Part shown: piece by piece, positions 10,801-32,435 of the stretch
Position numbering within the stretch: the stretch's first letter is position 1
How the letters are laid out: the number at the start of each line of letters is the position of its first letter
Assembly (NCBI RefSeq): GCF_000003605.2
Contig: NW_003122412.1
Coordinates: 144,547 to 176,981 of the forward strand
DNA: 32,435 nucleotides
DNA from: Saccoglossus kowalevskii
Taxonomy: Eukaryota > Hemichordata > Enteropneusta > Harrimaniidae
Direction of reading: 5' to 3'
The notes under the pieces: model-generated
The model's database searches: none
What the model was told of the DNA's origin: nothing
What the model saw: only the letters and a program-made list of their open reading frames with translations
Made by a program: the position numbers and the translations under genes

Positions 10801-12906
10801 AAGTATTACAATGCAATACTGCCTTACTTGTTTGCAAAACCGTTGTAGTATTTTCACTTAAAAACAGTTTGAGCCAAACAACAAATTTTGCCATACTGAG
10901 CATGTTTCTGCACATATATGCAAATACATTCAGTGTTCTTTAAGCGCTACAGGCCACAATGCTTTGCCCACCACCCGCCACCCTTTCATTTCACACACGA
11001 TTCTTCAAAATGTGTCTAAGGTGCTTTGATTGACAGCAGTTTGTGCAAGTGAGCTGCCAGCAACATCTATGCAAATGTAAAAGGATACATATTGAGGATA
11101 TATTCTCTAAGAGGTTTGAGGTAACATTGACACCTCAGGATTGCTATGAATACATTCACTGCCAGTGAAACAGAATGGTGTTTATACATCAACTTCAAAG
11201 TCCAAAATCAGGGACCGACCGGAGTAGTGTCTCAGACACTCATTGACTCATTCTAACGTCACACAAAGACAATACATCATATTTTACAGATGCGTTTTTT
11301 TTTTAATTTGAAGATCGCAAAAAAATGGCCAACTGGTGACCATTTTTGACGTAAAATTTGCCATTTTTGATTCTAAAATGGCCAGCAGCTGTCTCTCGGA
11401 GATGACTACGATTATTTTGATCAAAGTTTTTATGGTGATCATACATATTGGGTTAAAGGTGCACGTCTTTTTTTTTCATGATTCGAACAAATTTTGCCGA
11501 CTGGCGAGCATTTTGACCAATGGTAATTTTTGATGAAAAAGTGCTAAATCAACATTGTTACGTGTCAGCAGCTGTTTCTCAAACATGACCAGGACGATTT
11601 TGATCAAAGTCGATGGGTAACACATTAACCTGCTGAATTAACATTTAATTATAATCTACATCTGTCATTGTTTTTAACTAAAAACTGGACAGGGACTATG
11701 TCATTGACAATGACTTGTTTACTAACTGATTAAGAGCGGACACGTATATGGCTTGTAAAAATATAAGTAATGTACTATAGTTGATGAAGAAATTATAAAA
11801 CCACACACAGGGAAAGTTTCCTGTTAAAAGCATGCTTTAATACAGCTGCTATTTTGTTTTTTGTTGCACATGCGCAATATAATTTAGATGGTAGATGCAT
11901 GTTTTTTAGCGGGGTCTGTTTTAATGGCTTTTAATACATGTATAATGTTACCTTTTCTAAAAAACTATTATTATTAACTAACAAATTATTTCTTTAATAC
12001 AATTACATTAATTATAATCCGAAAAACTTGCCAATGTACATGTTTGAAAAATATTATGCAAATTAATCACTACTCAACCAAAAAATCTTAGGTAGAACCC
12101 TGACATTATGAGAGATATCCTCCCATTGTATATAACTGAAAACTAGTTTCACCATGGAAACTCACTAAATTATATGTCAATTATATGTCAATTATATGTC
12201 AATTATATGTCAATTATATGTCAATTATTTGAAATGATTTCACAATGTTAAATTTTTTGTAATTTGTATTTTTCCCCATGATATTTCAGACTCTTGTCTC
12301 AAAAAATCATCCTGTGACCCCAATTTTTTTTTATTTTCGGTTTTCTGATGGTATGAACTCATTATAATGAAAGAATGTTGCATGATATATAATCTTCAAT
12401 TTAGCCACAAACCTTCAGGCAATTTGAGCCAAATTAAAATTTTGCTCTACTGAGCAAGTTACTGCACATATATGCACTGCATTATGGGATGTAAACTCCC
12501 AGTGTGTATATAATGGAAAATTATTATCAACTTGAAATTGCACCATGAAAACCATACAAATTTGCTAAAAATGCCTATATTGATTATTTTCTAGTGACAT
12601 TTCAAACTTGTATCTTGAAAAATACCAGTTGTCATAATAGCATTTACTATAATGAATCTATAAAGAATGACATACATTCTTCAATTTGACTCAAACTTCA
12701 TTGAGAAATTGTTACATGTGTGCCCTATGCAGGGTAACAACAATTTTTGATTTTCTTTTTAGTTGCAGACAACTGAAGATGTGCATGTTGTGGTGGCACC
12801 TGGAACATATGCAGTTACAGCTGGTGGGTGGGGGACACCAAGACAACAAACTCATGTTGTGCATGTGGACCGTGGGCAAAGTGTTAATCTCAACTTTATG
12901 ATGTAG
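4856..12906 (+). CDS. AKIP1: A-kinase-interacting protein 1 (AKIP1) orthologue, five exons
   Basis: Exons: 4856-4870, 6748-6873, 9441-9521, 10601-10705 and 12763-12906, all phase 0 at each junction. The product is 156 residues; the human protein is about 210. In vertebrates AKIP1 binds the PKA catalytic subunit and the p65 NF-kB subunit and tunes PKA-dependent signalling in nucleus, cytosol and mitochondria. The match rests on three blocks in the right order. Residues about 15-36 (LCRAGRRGLDTLNRVKERQ) match the basic N-terminal helix. Residues about 57-80 (AFSNIIQFMSSTSRQCKRYY) match the family's AEFMDYTSSQCGKYY block. The C-terminus (APGTYAVTAG, then THVVHVDRGQSVNLNF) matches the terminal PGTYSVT...HVVAVDSGQSVDL region. 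The family's middle is shorter here. Exon 1 codes for only five residues (MPCCS) but ends in an ideal donor, gtaagtaag. The exon 2 acceptor (attgaag) is atypical, so the first exon junction is the least certain. The last exon has two possible acceptors six bases apart. Confidence 0.85.
5571..5603 (+). other. G-quadruplex motif in AKIP1 intron 1
   Basis: Four runs of 5, 4, 4 and 4 G are separated by loops of 5, 2 and 9 bases. The region before it (5330-5560) is rich in C runs on the same strand. Confidence 0.6.
6931..7062. repeat. Two-copy 66-bp tandem duplication in AKIP1 intron 2
   Basis: Copies 6931-6996 and 6997-7062 are nearly identical, with a few differences (for example cacgtacc versus cacgcatc). 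The start lies 58 bp after exon 2. The close match implies a recent duplication. Confidence 0.9.
7248..8642. mobile_element. Degraded non-autonomous pogo/Tigger-like DNA transposon
   Basis: The left end begins cagtcaaaccggtgttaac and the right end is the reverse complement of cagtcaaacctgtctatag. Both are flanked by TA (7246-7247 and 8643-8644), the target site used by Tc1/mariner-pogo elements. The subterminal parts carry repeated motifs of the form ggccacctgtctata on both sides, as is usual in Tigger-like families of invertebrates. The 1,395-bp interior shows no transposase I can recognise, so the element is taken as non-autonomous or decayed. It lies in AKIP1 intron 2. Confidence 0.75.
8961..9300. 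other. Unassigned moderately GC-rich intronic segment, possible SINE-like remnant
   Basis: It holds an open frame of about 110 codons and the phrase cagtggcacgtaaaagatg, which recalls SINE bodies of invertebrates. No tRNA-like head or clear tail is seen. It lies in AKIP1 intron 2 and no AKIP1 residues are missing across this intron, so it is not needed as an exon. Confidence 0.2.
9841..9970. mobile_element. Fold-back (MITE-like) element in AKIP1 intron 3
   Basis: Two arms of about 50 bp are inverted copies at roughly 80% match, pairing aaggttattac on the left with gtaataacctc on the right and gacagtac with gtactgtc. The loop is about 25 bp. The flanks are AT-rich, so a target-site duplication cannot be singled out. 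Confidence 0.6.
11320..11620. repeat. Two diverged direct copies, period 183 bp, in AKIP1 intron 4
   Basis: The block cagcagctgtctctcggaga at 11383 recurs as cagcagctgtttctcaaaca at 11566. Both are followed by a variant of tgac..gattttgatcaaagt and preceded by related aaatttgcc..gg text. The divergence is high. Confidence 0.55.
11677..11723 (+). repeat. 47-bp dispersed repeat, copy 1
   Basis: It shares actaaaaact, then gggactatgtcatt.acaat and gacttgtttac with 16481-16527. It lies in AKIP1 intron 4. Confidence 0.7.
12125..12715. repeat. Diverged direct repeat in AKIP1 intron 4, with a third partial copy near 10868
   Basis: Around 12290-12420 and 12600-12710 the same order of phrases appears: catttcaaacttgtatct-like text, then tataatgaa, then cttcaattt.g.c.caaac. 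A part ending in ctgcacatatatgca occurs at about 12465 and again at about 10910. It reads as a local, old interspersed repeat family. Confidence 0.45.
12170..12227. repeat. Five-copy 11-bp tandem repeat
   Basis: The unit ttatatgtcaa is repeated five times without change, then breaks down into ttatttg. A perfect short array of this kind is often length-variable between individuals. Confidence 0.95.
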
Positions 12907-12998
12907 GAGGAGGAGGAAGAGGAGGGGGTCTGTATGTGAACCGTCAGCAATTTTAATCTGAACGATGTTTATATTGTATATTCATGTAGGAGGGGGTC
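12907..12998 (+). repeat. Purine tract and partial duplicate of the AKIP1 coding tail in the 3' UTR
   Basis: Directly after the stop a GGA-rich tract runs to 12928. From 12932 to about 12998 the sequence tgaaccgtcagcaattttaa and what follows mirrors the last 48 coding bases (from 12861), including a second atgtaggagg. The copy has lost the frame. Confidence 0.5.
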
Positions 12999-13017
12999 AG
13001 TTCATCCAGGGTATTAA

Positions 13018-13027
13018 AATAAATAAA
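13018..13027 (+). other. Poly(A) signals of AKIP1
   Basis: Two overlapping AATAAA hexamers lie 112-121 bp after the stop codon. They are the first canonical signals downstream. Confidence 0.55.
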
Positions 13028-14800
13028 AAAATACAATTTAATGTAACCTGCCATACACAATGCATACTACTTTATTCAAATTTGAACATTTTATCCCAAT
13101 ACACTTCAAACCATTGGCACTCACTCGTTACTCAACACCATTCAGTGCTGCAGAATGTTGAAACATTCACTGTACTTGGCAAATCCTTTTATGTAATGGT
13201 CAGCCATGTTTTTCTTGGTGCCAATTTCTAATTGGTACCTATTATGTGTCTGTGATCATTTATCGCAAGTTGGAGTATTTTTATTCGTTATATTTTTTTT
13301 ATTTCACATCCACAGTTGTGGCCATTTAAGGAAGACTAGTTAATACACAAACTGCTTAAACATAAAACTGCTGAGATTATAAAAAGACAACAAATACGAA
13401 ACATCAATCTGTAATATTAAACTCTTTTAACCCCTATCTGGTCAATTCAATGTAAAAGTACATGGATCTGGCATGTGCAGGTGATGACTCTTTCGCTTCA
13501 AGTCATGGTCATGGTTTCGCTGTTTGAGTTTGCAGGACAAGTTGGATCTCCCTGGAACCGTGCTCAGCTGAGAGATGAAATCGCACATCTGATGAATTAA
13601 GTGATTGTACACGTACGCAATTTGTTTTAAAAATCTTTAAGGCAATAGTGGTTAGATATGTTTAGTGTTCAGCTATGTAATAAGTATTCCACCCAAAGCA
13701 CACAAAATCATTTGCATATTATTACAAAACTATCATGTTGCACAACTTTGTGTGTTATCATTAATGATTAGAAAAAATTGCATTTGTAACATTTAAAAAC
13801 TTGTTTGATTGATCTGCAATTAAATGTCTAATTTGAATATGCAATTTTATATTTTTTTTCAATCATGGTCACATGCTTTGATTTGAGAAAACAAGGAAGT
13901 ACTCAATCTTGCATACTTCTGGGCATGTCATGCTGAAAACTTTGTTGTAGTATCATTAGCATAAGTATTACATGCTTAGTATTTCATGAATAAAAACCTG
14001 GGGTGTCATGCCACTTTTTCATTTTTAATTTAGCAATAAATTTAATTGAATTTGTTATCACGTTAACATACAATTCTAGATATAACATAAGTGTCTTTTT
14101 TAGAAAATTGAATTAACCAAAATTGGCTTAAAAATTAGATACTTCTTGAATGATCTTTTAGTAACTGTAGATGCTACAAAACGTTGACTCTTCAAAATTC
14201 ACCGCGATTGCCCATGTGGCTCCACCCATCCATGTTAGATTTGAAAAACAAAAGTGCTAAATTTCTTGTGGTCCCAGAGGTCGGAGCAATCTGAAATTTT
14301 TGTTGAAGTATACATACTAATATCACCATAAAAAGCAAATTATGTGTTGTGCCATAATGATTTTACCGAAAAACTTGTATAAAATTGACCGCAACCATCA
14401 TGCAAATTAAAAAATTAGCTCCATTTCAGAGATGCAACATTTTTGGATAATTATCAAATGTATAAAAAAAACATTAAGTGCATTTTTTTTTGGTATCTTG
14501 GACTTGTACAAATCTATAAATCAATATTTGCCAACACTTTGCAAGACTTAATTTCTGTGATGCTGTTTACAGTGCTATTTTGATAATTATGGTGACTGCC
14601 AAGAAGTACTTTAATATGGAAACTAGTATCACCATGTCTATCTGTGCATTTTTGATCAAAAGATCTTGCAGGAGTTTTGAACAAGCTCCATCCATCCATT
14701 TTGGGAAATTTGTTTTTACTTATTTTTTTTATTGTTTTTTTTATTAATGTATAAAATGTTATGCTAAAATAAAGACCCATTTTTTATATTTAACTCGTTA
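13028..14800. other. Intergenic, no supported gene apart from the candidate exon at 13536
   Basis: AT-rich with homopolymer runs and no further splice-bounded frame. Two short phrases (around 14215 and 14690, both with ccatccat) suggest traces of a shared repeat. Confidence 0.4.
13536..13600 (+). other. Candidate terminal exon of unknown assignment
   Basis: After a normal acceptor (gagtttgcag) one frame reads QVGSPWNRAQLRDEIAHLMN and stops. The residue make-up looks like coding sequence, but 20 codons can stay open by chance. It could be an alternative last exon of AKIP1 (the phase fits an internal gtgggt donor at 12824) or part of an unseen gene. Confidence 0.25.
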
Positions 14801-15307
14801 TTCAGTGTTTTACTTTCTGTGGTCTGTTTATGGTAGATCAATACCGTGCTGACATCATCCCAGTGCGCTCTGTTCAGTGTTTTAGTTTCTGTGGTCTGTT
14901 TATGGTAGATCAATACCGTGCTGACATCATCCCAGTGCGCTCTGTTCAGTGTTTTACTTTCTGTGGTCTGTTTATGGTAGATCAATACCGTGCTGACATC
15001 CCAGTGCGCTCTGTTCAGTGTTTTAGTTTCTGTGGTCTGTTTATGGTAGATCAATACCGTGCTGACATCATCCCAGTGCGCTCTGTTCAGTGTTTTAGTT
15101 TCTGTGGTCTGTTTATGGTAGATCAATACCATGCTGACATCATCCCAGTGCGCTCTGTTCAGTGTTTTAGTTTCTGTGGTCTGTTTATGGTAGATCAATA
15201 CCGTGCTGACATCATCCCAGTGCACTCTGTTCAGTGTTTTAGTTTCTGTGGTCTGTTTATGGTAGATCAATACCGTGCTGACATCATCCCAGTGCGCTCT
15301 GTTCAGT
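14801..15307. repeat. Seven-copy 72-bp minisatellite
   Basis: Copies begin at 14801, 14873, 14945, 15014, 15086, 15158 and 15230, followed by a 6-bp partial copy. All are 72 bp except the third, which lost one triplet (69 bp). Copies differ only at a few bases. Because the unit and the indel are multiples of three, long frames stay open on both strands (about 165 codons each). I read these as by-products rather than genes, since no splice-compatible coding context was found. Confidence 0.95.
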
Positions 15308-17437
15308 CACTTGGCAGTTTTTGTTAAAAAATATTGAAGTAAACTATGATAACATTTAATAACTAAAACAGGCTGTCCAGCAAAACTGTAAACTCACCAT
15401 TCTGACACACTATGCTTCGATAGTATTGCGAATCATTATTTTAGTAATTTATCTTTTCCATCGTTCACTCGCATCTATAATAAAAATTCATTTTTCTAAC
15501 TTTACATTCTGGTATGAACATTTTTGAAAACTGATGACCATGAATAATATGTAATAAAATATTCCAATGTTCTATTTCATATTGTGTGTTGAGGCAATTG
15601 AACATTTGATACTTATTGAGACGAGTACACCATTTGGGGTAGGCCATTTACCAGTAGCTATCAGATTTTGGAAAGTGTGAAATATACAATAGTCAAATGG
15701 GATGTATGCATATTTCAATAAACCATTTTCTAATCTACAAACAGTTTTCATTGTCTCTGCATAATAATGTATAAATAAAAATAACGCACAAGTATTAAAC
15801 ATAGTAAGATTAAATTACTGAAATCATAAAACTTGTATTTCAAACTTTAGTGTAATTCCAAGATGAGAATGTACGTTAAAATGCCTTTGATTTGATATAT
15901 CATATAATATGATTATGTTGATTTTCTGAATTTAAATATGTATATTAGGCACTACCATTGAAACGGCATTCTTCACAGGCACCTTGGAGACTTTGTATCA
16001 AACCCCAAAAAGCTATGACTAGGCTAAAGGCTGCTTTTTTGTTTTGATATACCATATGTGGAATTTTGGTTACTTAAAGGGTTTTAAAAAAAAGTTTCAG
16101 ATAACGCTAGAACAACAAAATTTGGGTCTAGGAGGGTTGTAAGGTGGGTGCATGGTAGCTCCCTATAGTCCATGGACTAGTAGCCCTACAATTACTACAA
16201 CTACCCGGTAGTTGCCAAACAAATTTGATGATTTTTTTCTGTACTTCAAACAAGGAAACTCACTTTATTTGATCACTACAAACAATTAGCTTTACTTTAT
16301 TAGATTTTCCACTAGAAAACGTCATTGCCATCCTGTGATAGAAACCTGAAGCCTTGGTAGACATTCTCTGCACCAAGAGCAAATGCAATGGGTTTATGTG
16401 GTTGTGATTTGCATAATGATGGACTTGATGCCGCCCAGTTCAGTTTAATCTGACTATGCTTTGCATTGTTTGACAAAGTCACTAAAAACTTTAAAGGGAC
16501 TATGTCATTAACAATGACTTGTTTACCACAGGATAAAGGGATTGGAGTAGAATTACTTACACAACAAGAACTTTTGCAAATTGCAATATAATTCTTTTAA
16601 ATTAAAATAGTACACAAACATACAAACAGTTTTTATGTATAATAAAATACATATATACACACAAGGAAATCTGTATATTATCAAGAAAAAAATTGGTGGG
16701 GGGGGGATAATAGAATTAAAGCATTATTTTTTCCAAATAATAAGATGGAATAATTATTTCATCACTGTGTAAGCTGGTATATTTTACATATATCTGACAA
16801 TTATTGGAAAGACCCTCATGAAAATGTATATTTCCGTATTTTCAGTACTTTCTATATATCCCACATAGACGCAAAATGACAAAACACAATTGTTTCACCT
16901 CTTAGACACCTACAGTTTTGGTTAATTATTTGTTTATACTCCAAATAAAAAGATAATATTGACAAACCTCTGTTGGCAAGGGGGTGCAGAAAACTTTTGA
17001 TTTGTGATCTGACAGAAAATCATCCCCTGGTCAAGGAGGGGTATATTTAACTAATAATGACAGGCTTAATATGCATGTCATGATGATGTATGGGCACTTC
17101 AAATCCGTGCAGGAACCACATGTAACATACATTATTATTATAATTATTTGGTTACGTCATAAATGGGATATACCTGTATTAATCTGAATGTGGTATAATG
17201 AATTGTTGAATACAAATTGGGGATGTAGTGAAGTTAACTTAAATTTACAAGTGTTCTTCTAACATGTGAAATAGTATCTGTATCATAAACGTGACAACTA
17301 AGAACAAAAACCTATTGAAATCATGAAACAAAATTGAAATAAACAAAATACAAATTATTTGTTTGAATGTGCTCTTAAAATGTATATTACTTTCACATAC
17401 TAAGGTGGTATGTAAACACGCATCCCCATACATGCGC
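15308..17437. other. Region downstream of both convergent genes
   Basis: No exon is supported. It should contain the 3' UTR of the ABCA gene, but no canonical AATAAA stands close to its stop on the minus strand. The first clear one is near 16288, more than 1 kb downstream. A G run lies near 16697-16706. Confidence 0.4.
16481..16527 (+). repeat. 47-bp dispersed repeat, copy 2
   Basis: It matches 11677-11723 in the same orientation with only a few mismatches. It lies between the AKIP1 and ABCA genes. Weaker similarity may extend downstream. Confidence 0.7.

Positions 17438-32435
<14,998 letters not shown>

Noticed and set aside
14764-15327. Long frames on both strands through the 72-bp repeats as repeat-protein genes; also the array as a CRISPR
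   Set aside because: The open frames follow from a unit length divisible by three without stops. There are no unique spacers and the host is a eukaryote, so it is a minisatellite.

Overview
The window is AT-rich eukaryotic nuclear DNA from an animal. Its genes are split by many GT-AG introns, most of 80-1000 bp, and it carries several short DNA-transposon remnants. Exon structure, gene content and repeat style fit a marine invertebrate (deuterostome or spiralian). I cannot name the species. No rRNA, tRNA, operon or bacterial feature was seen.

Layout. (1) 76-1293, minus strand: a small two-exon gene for a probable secreted protein of about 102 residues, with a signal peptide in exon 1 and a poly(A) signal just after the stop. 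I do not recognise the family. (2) 1294-4560: no convincing gene, some degenerate repeats. (3) 4620-13027, plus strand: a five-exon gene for the A-kinase-interacting protein 1 (AKIP1) family, 156 residues, with large introns holding a 1.4-kb pogo/Tigger-like element, a fold-back element, a G-quadruplex motif and several tandem or diverged repeats. (4) 13028-17437: the interval between two convergent genes, with a seven-copy 72-bp minisatellite. (5) 17438-32435, minus strand: most of a large ABCA-subfamily (ABCA3-like) lipid transporter gene. I could join 36 exon positions in frame, one of them present as two alternative copies. They code for about 1,690 residues, with both nucleotide-binding domains complete. 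The N-terminus lies beyond the right edge.

The most striking observation is in the ABCA gene. The exon coding for the cytosolic stretch between the last membrane helix of TMD1 and NBD1 exists as two tandem copies, 27415-27547 and 27225-27345, separated by only 69 bp. The shared 29-residue block differs at 19 codons silently and at only 2 by amino acid. Both copies have the same splice phases. Joining both, or skipping both, gives an early stop. This is the signature of a mutually exclusive exon pair that would give two transporter isoforms differing at the TMD1-NBD1 coupling region.

The three genes have no evident functional link. AKIP1 is an adaptor of PKA and NF-kB signalling, ABCA3-like proteins export lipids into lysosome-related compartments, and the small secreted protein is unknown.
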